DNA of 13,438 nucleotides from Nanobdellota archaeon (GCA_018821425.1 JAHJMH010000005.1:1-13438), one strand, 5' to 3'. Positions 6,345 through 12,575 are shown, counted from the stretch's first letter. Made by a program: numbers and translations. Notes: generated by a model not told the origin, from the sequence alone.

Positions 6345-6354
6345 TTTTTTTTTT
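6345..6354 (+). terminator. Poly-T archaeal-type terminator after the Cys-rich ORF
   Basis: Ten consecutive T residues, 7 nt after the stop codon and before the next promoter. Archaeal RNA polymerase terminates on such runs without needing a hairpin. Confidence 0.55.
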
Positions 6355-6421
6355 AATTTTAAGATTTTTATAGTTGGACTTTTCTTGATATGTTTTTAAA
6401 TGAAAGAATTCTAGAGGAAAT

Positions 6422-6796
6422 ATGAAACGTTGGCTCTATTTTGTTCTAGGTATTGTTATGCTTATTCTTTCGTACTATCTTTACGAGATGATTAGAATAG
6501 TCTCTCTTCCATTTTCTACGATTTGGGACTATGCTCCTCTTTTTCCGAATGAAGAAGTGATTTTTCCCATAATTTTGTCTTTACCTCTTTTTGTGGGAGG
6601 AATAACCAATATCTTTAAAGGATTTAATAAAAAAACAAATGAAAAATTCCAAAAGAGGAGTTACATAGTATTCTTGATCTCAGGAGTGTTTTTCTTATTA
6701 TTTTGGTTAACACAAGGAAAATTAATTTTAATCTTAACAATCTTAATCTCATTAGTAAGCACTTTTTTCTCAATCAAAGCTCTCTTTGAAAAGTAA
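6422..6796 (+). CDS. Multi-pass membrane protein of unknown function (124 aa)
   Basis: I do not recognise the family. Four hydrophobic segments are visible at about residues 3-22, 47-66, 80-96 and 100-118, with a short basic loop (KGFNKKTNEKFQKR) between the second and third. An N-terminal Lys-Arg suggests the N-terminus stays inside. A T-rich box with TTTTTAAA (6393-6400) lies about 26 nt before the ATG. A GAGG motif just before the ATG is probably not used if the transcript is leaderless. The gene is convergent with ftsY: the two stop codons abut directly (TAA at 6794-6796, TTA at 6797-6799), with no spacer. Confidence 0.7.
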   Translation: MKRWLYFVLGIVMLILSYYLYEMIRIVSLPFSTIWDYAPLFPNEEVIFPIILSLPLFVGGITNIFKGFNKKTNEKFQKRSYIVFLISGVFFLLFWLTQGKLILILTILISLVSTFFSIKALFEK

Positions 6797-8017
6797 TTAC
6801 AATCCCAGCTCTTTCAAAAATTTCTCTTTATTAAAGACTTCGATTTTTTCATATTCTTGTCCGGTGCCGAGGAAGAGAATTGGTTTTTTTGTGACGTAGC
6901 CAACGCTTAACGCCGAGCCGCCTTTTTCGTCGACGTCTGCTTTTGTTAGGACGATGCCGTCAATGTTTATCGCCCAGTCAAAACTTTTTACTTGCTCTAC
7001 AGAATCGTTCCCAGTTATTGATTCTCCGATGAAAAGTTTTAAATCGGGCTTGCAGACTTTAGCAATTTTTTCTATTTCTTTTAGAAGATTTTTTGAGGTG
7101 TGCATTCTGCCTGCTGTGTCTATTAAAACGACGTTTATGAAATTCTTTTTCGCGTATTGAATTGCATCAAAGCCGACTGACGCAGGGTCGCTTCCGTATT
7201 GGTGCGAGATGACTTTTACGCCTAATCTTTCGCCGTGCTTTTCCAGTTGTTCAATTGATGCCGCCCTGAATGTGTCTGCAGCGGCGAGAACGCATGAGAA
7301 ACCTTTTTTCTTCAAGAACGATGAAATTTTTGCGACGGTCGTAGTTTTACCAGTTCCATTAACGCCCGCGAAAAGAATCACGAACGGCTCTTTCGCCTGA
7401 TCCGTTGTTTTCTCTTTTATTCTCTCGATTATATCAAATGGCTCAATAAGAATGTCTCTGATTATTTTTTTAAGAGCTTCATTTATTTCGGACTCTATTT
7501 CTTTTCTTAGAAATTCTTTTCCCACTATTTCTTCGCCGAGTTTCTCGATAATTTTGTCCGCGACCTCGTAGGCGACATTGTTTTCGAGGAGGAGCATTCT
7601 TAATTCTTCGTTGTAAACTTCAAATTCTTTTTCAGAAATTTTTATCTTATGAATTTTTGAGGTAACTTTTTGAAAGAACGATTTTGTTCCAGGCGTGACT
7701 TTTTCTTCATCTTTGACGGATGCTTCGCACAGGTTCCCGCCCGCCCGCCCGGAAGTTAGACCGCTATCAAAATCTTCTCCCCTTAATTGTTTATTTATGC
7801 TAGGCGTTTCTAAATGGATTTCCTTTTTTGTTTTATCTGCAATCTCTTTTAGTTCTTCCAAATCGGGTTCGTATTTCTGCTTTCCTGCGTTAAATTTTAC
7901 AGGCAAAGCGATTTCTTTCTTTTTGATAGATTTCTTTTCTGAAACTTTTTCTGATTCTACATCTTTAGATATCTTTTTGGTCCAATTGTCGAGTTTTTCC
8001 TTTAGAAACTTGAACAT
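6797..8017 (-). CDS. ftsY: SRP receptor GTPase FtsY
   Basis: The membrane-associated receptor that pairs with SRP54 to deliver ribosomes to the translocon. The 406-aa product has a charged, low-complexity N-terminal region (1-115) and an N domain from about 125. The GTPase motifs are GVNGTGKT (218-225), DTFRAA (248-253), DTAGRM (300-305) and TKAD (358-361), with a GG-S-A-L segment after it as in all SRP GTPases. A copy of the GC-rich repeat lies in frame in the linker at about residues 88-95, a place where extra sequence should be tolerated. The TATA-like box ATTTATAA (plus strand 8038-8045, read on minus) is 25 nt before the ATG. Confidence 0.96.
   Translation of the reverse strand: MFKFLKEKLDNWTKKISKDVESEKVSEKKSIKKKEIALPVKFNAGKQKYEPDLEELKEIADKTKKEIHLETPSINKQLRGEDFDSGLTSGRAGGNLCEASVKDEEKVTPGTKSFFQKVTSKIHKIKISEKEFEVYNEELRMLLLENNVAYEVADKIIEKLGEEIVGKEFLRKEIESEINEALKKIIRDILIEPFDIIERIKEKTTDQAKEPFVILFAGVNGTGKTTTVAKISSFLKKKGFSCVLAAADTFRAASIEQLEKHGERLGVKVISHQYGSDPASVGFDAIQYAKKNFINVVLIDTAGRMHTSKNLLKEIEKIAKVCKPDLKLFIGESITGNDSVEQVKSFDWAINIDGIVLTKADVDEKGGSALSVGYVTKKPILFLGTGQEYEKIEVFNKEKFLKELGL
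7734..7754 (-). repeat. GGGC-repeat hairpin element, copy D (in ftsY)
   Basis: Arms TTCC (7734-7737) and GGAA (7751-7754) surround a CCCG core. On the coding strand there are four G3 tracts with single-C spacers. It encodes about S-G-R-A-G-G-N and keeps the ftsY frame. Confidence 0.7.
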
Positions 8018-8037
8018 GTTTGTGAAAGGACCTAGAG

Positions 8038-8085
8038 ATTTATAATATTAACTAAGTATCAAGAATAAATATAAACTTTTAAAAA
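8038..8085. promoter_or_regulatory. Divergent TATA boxes for ftsY (-) and the 72-aa gene (+)
   Basis: Minus-strand TTATAAAT (8038-8045) is centred 25 nt before the ftsY ATG. Plus-strand CTTTTAAAAA (8076-8085) is centred 26 nt before the ATG at 8107. Confidence 0.65.
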
Positions 8086-8106
8086 CTTCAAAAGATTGTC
8101 TTTCTA

Positions 8107-8325
8107 ATGTGGGAGTATGTTGCTTTGGGTTTAGGAGCTTCTGTATGGGTTAATATTGTGGCTGTGAAATATTCTGAAGTTTCGACGTGGAGAAGATTAA
8201 TGTCGGAAGATATTGTTGGTGGAGAGATTAGATATGATCCTTTTGAAAATGGGAATCGTGTAGAATCTTTTGTTGTTAAGTCAGGGAGAATTGGCACTAA
8301 AGGACTTGAGGATAGTCTTGATTAA
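8107..8325 (+). CDS. Small membrane-anchored hypothetical protein (72 aa)
   Basis: I do not recognise it. The first 20 residues (after MWEYV, ALGLGASVWVNIVAVKY) form one hydrophobic segment that could be a membrane anchor or uncleaved signal. The remaining 50 residues are soluble and slightly acidic, ending KGLEDSLD. It has its own TATA box at the leaderless distance and is divergent from ftsY, 89 nt away. Codon use looks like that of the neighbours. The promoter and good start make it a probable gene; the function is unknown. Confidence 0.6.
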   Translation: MWEYVALGLGASVWVNIVAVKYSEVSTWRRLMSEDIVGGEIRYDPFENGNRVESFVVKSGRIGTKGLEDSLD

Positions 8326-8415
8326 AATCAGTTGAATCTTAAATAATTTATTATTAATTTCTAAATCTTAAGAGTGAATATAAATTTTTATAAAGAGGCG
8401 CTTCTATGTTTTCAT

Positions 8416-9759
8416 ATGAAAGGCGTGTTAGTAATTCTTGATGGGCTTGGGGATTTGCCGAATCGGCAGTTGGAGGACAAGACGCCGCTCGAGGCTGCGG
8501 AGACGCCGAATCTTGATTTTTTGGCTGCTCGCGGAGAGCAAGGTTACATGTATTCTGTTAAACCTGGATTTGTTCCCGAATCAGATGAAGCAATAGTCTC
8601 AATGTTCGGAAACAATTTGATGGATAGTACGCGCGGACAACTTGAAGTGCGCGGAACGGATTTGAAACTTACGCGGGGAGATTTGGCCCTGAGAGTTAAT
8701 TTCGCGACGATTGATTCTTTGAAAGAAGGGAATATTCTCGATAGGCGCGCGGGAAGGACACTTACGACTCGCGAAGCGGAAGAGCTTGCTAAGGCGTTGA
8801 ATAAAATAAAACTTCCATGTAATTTTGTTTTCAAAGCGACTAATCAACATCGGGCGGTTTTTGTTCTTCGTGGAGGTTTTTCTGATGATATAACTGGGAA
8901 TGATTCTCCTTATGCGAAAGGACGCGCTGGAAAAGTTAATATGATTGGAAATTTCAAAGAGTTGGACAGCGACGATGAAAATGCACATTATACAATAAAT
9001 GTTTTGAAAGAGTTTATGGAAAAAGCTTATGAAGTTTTAGAGAATCATCCTATTAATGAATCGCGAAAAAAGAGAGGCTTATTGCCTGCGAACTATCTCC
9101 TTATGCGCGGTGCAGGAATTGAGCCGCCGAAGTTAAAGTTTTACAGGAAATGGCTTTCTGTTTCTTACATGCCATTGGAAATTGGATTCTCAAGAGTTAG
9201 TGGAATGACTGTTTTTTCTTTTGACTATCCAAGATTAAAAGATTTGGATTCATACAAAAATCTTCGAGATGGTTTGGAAAAGGCGTGTAGCTTTGCGATT
9301 AAAACGTTGAAGAAAAACCATAAGAAATTTGATTATGCTCTTGTCCATCTAAAAGAGACAGACCTTCCGGGACACGACAATAAGCCGGTTGAGAAAAAAC
9401 TTATGATTGAATATATCGATAAGACGCTTTTCAAATTTCTTCGCGGATTCGCGCCGCCGAAAGGAATAAAGATTGTTGTCACGGGAGATCATTCGACGCC
9501 GTGCAAACTTAAGGCGCATTCTGCAGATCCGATTCCAGTTTTGTTTTACAATGGCAGCCCGCCGAGAAGACGAAGAGATAAGATTCTTTCATTCTTTAGA
9601 GTTGGAGGCAAAGACATACCACTCAGAGAGGTAAATTCTGAAAGCAGTTTGGAGAAAAAAGAAGAAGTTGTGAGGTTTTCCGAGAAGAATGCGCAAAGGG
9701 GAAAATTGGGAAAGATTCTTGGAAATGACCTTTTGAACAAAGTTGGATTTTTGAAATAA
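8416..9759 (+). CDS. apgM: 2,3-bisphosphoglycerate-independent phosphoglycerate mutase, archaeal ApgM type
   Basis: Interconverts 3- and 2-phosphoglycerate in glycolysis/gluconeogenesis; alkaline-phosphatase superfamily. Visible motifs are LDGLGDLP (8-15, metal Asp9), the TPNLDFLAARG segment (30-40), the nucleophile Ser56 in PESDEA, RVNFAT (93-98), ILDRRAGR (107-114), HLKETDLPGHD (311-321) and TGDHSTPCKLKAHSADPIP (356-374). All metal-binding His/Asp clusters are present. The product is 447 aa, somewhat longer than the roughly 400 aa common for this family; the extra is mainly the C-terminal 60 residues. An upstream in-frame ATG at 8374 would put the TATA box (TTTTTATAAA, 8385-8394) inside the gene. 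The ATG at 8416 is 26 nt downstream of that box and starts the conserved sequence, so it was chosen. Confidence 0.94.
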   Translation: MKGVLVILDGLGDLPNRQLEDKTPLEAAETPNLDFLAARGEQGYMYSVKPGFVPESDEAIVSMFGNNLMDSTRGQLEVRGTDLKLTRGDLALRVNFATIDSLKEGNILDRRAGRTLTTREAEELAKALNKIKLPCNFVFKATNQHRAVFVLRGGFSDDITGNDSPYAKGRAGKVNMIGNFKELDSDDENAHYTINVLKEFMEKAYEVLENHPINESRKKRGLLPANYLLMRGAGIEPPKLKFYRKWLSVSYMPLEIGFSRVSGMTVFSFDYPRLKDLDSYKNLRDGLEKACSFAIKTLKKNHKKFDYALVHLKETDLPGHDNKPVEKKLMIEYIDKTLFKFLRGFAPPKGIKIVVTGDHSTPCKLKAHSADPIPVLFYNGSPPRRRRDKILSFFRVGGKDIPLREVNSESSLEKKEEVVRFSEKNAQRGKLGKILGNDLLNKVGFLK

Positions 9760-9808
9760 TCTGTAGAGTTCATAAATCTTTAAGTAGTGTTTCTTTTTTG
9801 AAGAGATA

Positions 9809-10009
9809 ATGGTATGTAAGTATGAGGAGAATTGTAAGATGAAGAAACAATCACATGAAGGTAGGTGGGGATTAAACGATTGGTATGTTGAGCAAAGATG
9901 TTATGGCGACGAGTCAATAAAATGTCCTTGTTATGCGATATTAGAAGGGATGGATTTTTCTCTCAAGTTTTCCAAAGGTTTGCAGAAACTTACAACAGAA
10001 TTTAGATAG
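9809..10009 (+). CDS. Small hypothetical protein with N-terminal Cys pairs (66 aa)
   Basis: I do not recognise the family. Five cysteines are present: C-x5-C near the start (MVCKYEENC), one before YGDE, and a C-x-C (KCPCY) in the middle. This could be a small metal-binding site, but the spacing is not a classic zinc ribbon. The C-terminal 20 residues are helical and basic. The TTTAAG box (9779-9784) is 27 nt before the ATG, the same spacing as other genes here, which supports expression. It follows apgM by 49 nt on the same strand but appears to have its own promoter. Confidence 0.6.
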   Translation: MVCKYEENCKMKKQSHEGRWGLNDWYVEQRCYGDESIKCPCYAILEGMDFSLKFSKGLQKLTTEFR

Positions 10010-10026
10010 AGAAAGTATGGAAATTG

Positions 10027-10034
10027 TTAAAAAT
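10027..10034 (+). promoter_or_regulatory. TATA box for the GINS51 leader transcript
   Basis: TTAAAAAT is centred 25 nt before the leader-peptide ATG at 10055 and about 120 nt before the GINS51 ATG. The leader peptide would therefore be translated from the very 5' end, and GINS51 from an internal site with an SD. Confidence 0.55.
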
Positions 10035-10054
10035 GCTGAGTGTTTTCTGTTTGC

Positions 10055-10153
10055 ATGATTACATATAACGACATTTACGAAGCCGCTGAAAACCTTCAGC
10101 GGGTTTTTCACAATTCCAGCAACCAGAGAAGCAGCTTAGGGAGGAATGAATGA
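10055..10153 (+). CDS. Leader ORF (32 aa) duplicating the GINS51 N-terminus
   Basis: The ORF begins MITYNDIYEAA, the same 11 residues that begin GINS51 95 nt downstream, then diverges (ENLQRVFHNSSNQ...) and ends in TGA at 10151-10153. That stop overlaps the GINS51 ATG at 10150-10152 (ATGA), a layout typical of translational coupling. Within the 33 shared nt there are five differences, all at third codon positions and all synonymous. A hairpin followed by T5 lies inside the ORF at 10083-10108. It may be a regulatory leader peptide, or the truncated remnant of a tandem paralogue or duplication. The shared peptide is seen directly; the regulatory role is inference. Confidence 0.5.
   Translation: MITYNDIYEAAENLQRVFHNSSNQRSSLGRNE
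10083..10108 (+). terminator. Hairpin plus T-tract inside the GINS51 leader (attenuator-like)
   Basis: CCGCTGAA (10083-10090), loop AACC, TTCAGCGG (10095-10102), then G and five T (10104-10108). This has the shape of a bacterial intrinsic terminator, 8 perfect pairs with a T-run directly after. It is placed between the leader start and GINS51. Confidence 0.5.
10139..10144 (+). promoter_or_regulatory. Strong Shine-Dalgarno for GINS51
   Basis: GGGAGG lies five nt before the ATG at 10150. Most genes in this window have none, so it marks GINS51 as translated from an internal position of a longer mRNA. Confidence 0.75.
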
Positions 10154-10704
10154 TAACCTACAACGACATTTACGAAGCTGCACGGAAGGAAAGGTATTCG
10201 GACCAATTGCAGTCTTTGACGAAGAATTTTATTACCGATGTTGCAGAATATTTAAGGGATAAAAAGCAATTGACGTTGAAGGATGACGACGTTTTTTCTG
10301 ACATGATTACGAAGACGAAGAAGCAGTTGGAGAACGCAGTGACATTGTTCAAGGAGTTGATGGTTCGTCGCAGAAAGAAGATTTTGAATTTGGTTCTTAT
10401 TGCGTCGGAGACTGGGATTTCAAAACAGGATTTTGAAAATATGCTGCCGTTTGAGAAGTCGTTGTTCGAGGAGATAATGGGGAATATAGAAATTTCAGAT
10501 AAGGAAGTTAGCGAGTTGCTTTCGGGGAAGAAGGAAGATGAAGGGAAGCACGAACTTGTGATTTTTAAGGAGAACGTTGAAGAACTTTTGGATTTGGAGG
10601 GTGAGAAGATGGGGCCGTTTGAAGAAGGGCAGGTTGCGAACATTCCGAAAGAAGTTGCGAAGATTCTTCTTGATGATAAAAAAGTTGAATTGATGGAGAA
10701 ATAA
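10150..10704 (+). CDS. Archaeal GINS complex subunit Gins51
   Basis: GINS links MCM helicase and GAN/Cdc45 in the archaeal replicative helicase. The 184-aa product has the GINS A domain: MITYNDIYEAARKERYSDQL, an acidic linker, then KQLENAVTLFKELMVRRRKKILNLVLIAS, a very typical GINS helix pair. This is followed by NMLPFEKSLFEEI and a small C-terminal B domain (about 134-184) with GPFEEGQVANIPKEVAKILLDDKKVELME, matching the archaeal pattern. A-then-B order fits Gins51 rather than Gins23. It overlaps the leader ORF by 4 nt and has a clear SD. The DHH nuclease at 1-1218 may be its biochemical partner if that gene is GAN, but they are not in one operon. Confidence 0.88.
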   Translation: MITYNDIYEAARKERYSDQLQSLTKNFITDVAEYLRDKKQLTLKDDDVFSDMITKTKKQLENAVTLFKELMVRRRKKILNLVLIASETGISKQDFENMLPFEKSLFEEIMGNIEISDKEVSELLSGKKEDEGKHELVIFKENVEELLDLEGEKMGPFEEGQVANIPKEVAKILLDDKKVELMEK

Positions 10705-10732
10705 GTTTATTTTTTATAATTTGGAGGTAGCG

Positions 10733-10759
10733 ATGATGAATATTAATATTTTGGGATAA
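10733..10759 (+). other. Eight-codon ORF with a perfect Shine-Dalgarno
   Basis: GGAGG (10723-10727) lies 5 nt before ATG ATG AAT ATT AAT ATT TTG GGA TAA (MMNINILG). It is 28 nt downstream of the GINS51 stop and 2 nt before the end of the converging hicA. It may be the stump of a following operon gene cut off by arrival of hicBA, or chance. Confidence 0.25.
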
Positions 10760-10761
10760 TC

Positions 10762-10991
10762 TCACAGAAATTCTGAAAATTCTTCTTCGCTGACTTTGGC
10801 TAATTTTAAAACATTCTTTAGTGTTCCAATTTTTATTTGAGAATGCATTGGGACGACCGTGCCGATTTTCCCTCGTTGGTAATCTTTGAAAGTCTTACAT
10901 GACTTCCAGTTCTTCCGCTTACCTGAAATCCGAATTTATTACAGAGAATTTTAAGGGCTTTCTGTCCTGATACTTTTCTTAATGCCGGCAT
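10762..10991 (-). pseudogene. hicA: HicA-family mRNA interferase toxin, frameshifted
   Basis: HicA is a small dsRBD-fold RNase with one catalytic His that cuts mRNA and is neutralised by HicB. The minus strand from ATG at 10991 reads MPALRKVSGQKALKILCNKF, then FQVSGRTGSHVRLSKITNEG, holding the GSHVRL motif with the catalytic His. It then goes out of frame at an A-run (plus-strand T-run 10866-10869). In the next frame it continues KIGTVVPMHSQIKIGTLKNV and LKLAKVSEEEFSEFL to TGA at 10762-10764. Both halves match HicA (TVPMH..I..GTL..ILK), and the 230-nt span is one nt short of a whole number of codons. Restoring one A gives a 76-aa HicA. It may be inactivated, a sequencing or assembly error, or rarely programmed slippage. 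Confidence 0.75.
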
Positions 10992-11187
10992 TTTTTATTT
11001 CAAAGACAGTTATGAAAGGTTTCCCTGTTTGTTCTTTTGGAAATTCTTCAAGATAAAGTTCTGTTGCTTCCTTCAAGTTTGCGAGCGCTTCGTCGACCGT
11101 TTTGCCCTGGCTCGCTGTTCCAATTTCGGGGCATTCTGCTACAAACATATCTTCTTCTTTATGAATCACTGCACTGAATGTTTCCAT
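10951..11187 (-). CDS. hicB: HicB-family antitoxin
   Basis: The antitoxin of HicA. The 78-aa product shows METFSAVIHKEEDMFVAECPEIGTASQGKTVDEALANLKEA (in two blocks), the partial RNase H fold typical of HicB, with the AECPE and GxT.DEA..NL.EA patterns. There is no C-terminal DNA-binding domain, so autoregulation would need the bare fold. It precedes hicA and overlaps its start by 41 nt (10951-10991), so the pair is co-translated. The minus-strand box TTTAAATA (11209-11216) is 26 nt before the ATG. It looks intact although hicA is shifted. Confidence 0.88.
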   Translation of the reverse strand: METFSAVIHKEEDMFVAECPEIGTASQGKTVDEALANLKEATELYLEEFPKEQTGKPFITVFEIKNAGIKKSIRTESP

Positions 11188-11303
11188 AATATCCTTTTGG
11201 CGAGAGAGTATTTAAATTTATTTTTTTGCAGTTTTCCAGAAATATTTAAAGTAGCTTTTGTAGGAATCATAAATTTCTTTTATGTTATTTTTTGAGTATA
11301 AAA

Positions 11304-11312
11304 TTTATATAG
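11304..11312 (+). promoter_or_regulatory. Archaeal TATA box for the sigma-factor gene
   Basis: TTTATATAG is centred 25 nt before the ATG at 11333, the same geometry as the archaeal genes around it. This suggests the sigma gene is read by the resident TBP/TFB machinery. Confidence 0.6.
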
Positions 11313-11332
11313 TTCCCTTTTGTCAGAAATTT

Positions 11333-12574
11333 ATGGCTCCTGAAGAAGAAATAACTTATGATTCTTCTAAAAAAGAAATTCTTGAATATGTAGGAGGCAA
11401 ACTTGGAGAGTTCTTTGGGGGTATTGGCTTAAGAAATAGTTCAAGACGAGACAAAGGATATAATCTTCTTGAGTTAGAAGATGTACTTAGATTAAATGCG
11501 AATGGGGTTGATGTGTTGAGAGTTAATGGACTTCTCGGCAGAGGCAAAAAAGGAATATATGGGACTCGGCGAGTGATGGGGTTTGTCAAGAGCGCACTTT
11601 CTTCTAACGGTTCTTCCCGAGGAGATTCCTTAAACAACAGTCGAGGGACTTCTCATGATGGAGACCTTCCGGGAAAGAGGCGAGGCAAGGATTCTTTTGG
11701 TATTTATCTCTCTGAAATTTTGAATAAAGATCCGCTTTCAATTGAAGAGGAAAGGAGATTGATGAATGAGGTTCGAGACGGGGATACAGACGCTCGCGCC
11801 AAAATCATTGAATCTAACTTGAGATTTGTGGTGCATATTGCTCGAGAGTATCAGGGAAGAGGATTTCCATTGGAGGACCTCGTGGGATATGGGAATCAGG
11901 GATTGGTAAAAGCAGTTGAAAGATTTGATGAGAGTCATAGTGTTAAACTGATATCTTATGCAGTTTTCTGGATTCGGCAATCAATTCTTCAGGCGATTTA
12001 TGACGAGTCGCGGTTGGTGAGATTGCCAGTTAATAAGTCAAAATTAATTCGCAAGATTTTTGGGGAGGATGCAAAACTTCTAAAGACAGACGAGAATCTT
12101 CTCCTTTCTTGGAGAGTTGACTATATTTCTAAGCTGCTTGAGATTCCAAGATACGAAGTAGAAGAGGCAATGGAGTTTTCAGCTCATCCTATTTCACTTG
12201 ATGAAAAAATTAAAGATGAAGATGGCGGGACGACCAGAGATATTCTTCCAGATATTTTCCAGCCTGAAACAGACGAGGAATCTTTAAGAAGTTCAATGAA
12301 TGAGACTGTTTTGGTTGCATTAGGCGAACTTGATAAAATGGAGGCAGAGGTAATTTCATTATATTTTGGGATTGGGCAAGAACGGGGGACGGGGATGACC
12401 TTAAAGCAAATAGGGTCTCGCCACGGTTTTACAAAAGAGTGGATAAGGCAGATAAGGGATAAAGCACTTGAAAAGTTAAAAAAGAATCAGAGTTTGAGAG
12501 AGCTTTGGACCGGCGAGCAGAATCATTTTAGATATTTATCAGAAGAACAGCGTAATTTTGTTTCTGAGAAATAA
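11333..12574 (+). CDS. Bacterial-type sigma-70 family RNA polymerase sigma factor (413 aa)
   Basis: Sigma-70 factors give bacterial RNA polymerase promoter specificity; archaea normally use TBP and TFB. Regions in order: 1.2 at 119-152 (DSFGIYLSEILNKDPLSIEE); 2.1 SNLRFVVHIAREYQGRG (161-177); 2.2 LEDLVGYGNQGLVKAVERFD (180-199); 2.3-2.4 SYAVFWIRQSILQAIYDESR (208-227) then LVRLPVNKSK (228-237); region 3 about 240-285; a finger-like linker SLDEKIKDEDGGTTRDILPD (288-307); region 4 about 322-384 with TLKQIGSRHGFTKEWIRQIR (356-375). This is the full sigma-A-like plan, not an ECF factor. Residues 1-118 are an unrecognised extension. An in-frame ATG at 11282 lies upstream of the TATA box, so 11333 was chosen. 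Target promoters and a matching polymerase are unknown. Confidence 0.95.
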   Translation: MAPEEEITYDSSKKEILEYVGGKLGEFFGGIGLRNSSRRDKGYNLLELEDVLRLNANGVDVLRVNGLLGRGKKGIYGTRRVMGFVKSALSSNGSSRGDSLNNSRGTSHDGDLPGKRRGKDSFGIYLSEILNKDPLSIEEERRLMNEVRDGDTDARAKIIESNLRFVVHIAREYQGRGFPLEDLVGYGNQGLVKAVERFDESHSVKLISYAVFWIRQSILQAIYDESRLVRLPVNKSKLIRKIFGEDAKLLKTDENLLLSWRVDYISKLLEIPRYEVEEAMEFSAHPISLDEKIKDEDGGTTRDILPDIFQPETDEESLRSSMNETVLVALGELDKMEAEVISLYFGIGQERGTGMTLKQIGSRHGFTKEWIRQIRDKALEKLKKNQSLRELWTGEQNHFRYLSEEQRNFVSEK

Positions 12575-12575
12575 G

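Noticed and set aside
3007..7754. CRISPR array made of the GGGC elements
   Set aside because: Copies are hundreds to thousands of bases apart, mostly inside genes, with no regular spacers and no cas genes.
8374..8415. Earlier ATG for apgM
   Set aside because: The 14 extra residues are not family-like and the TATA box at 8385-8394 would lie inside the coding region.
10170..10643. 157-codon antisense ORF opposite GINS51
   Set aside because: It is Ser/Phe-rich, typical of the shadow of a Lys/Glu-rich gene, and has no promoter.
11282..11332. Earlier ATG for the sigma factor
   Set aside because: The TATA box at 11304-11312 lies inside this segment and points to a start at 11333.
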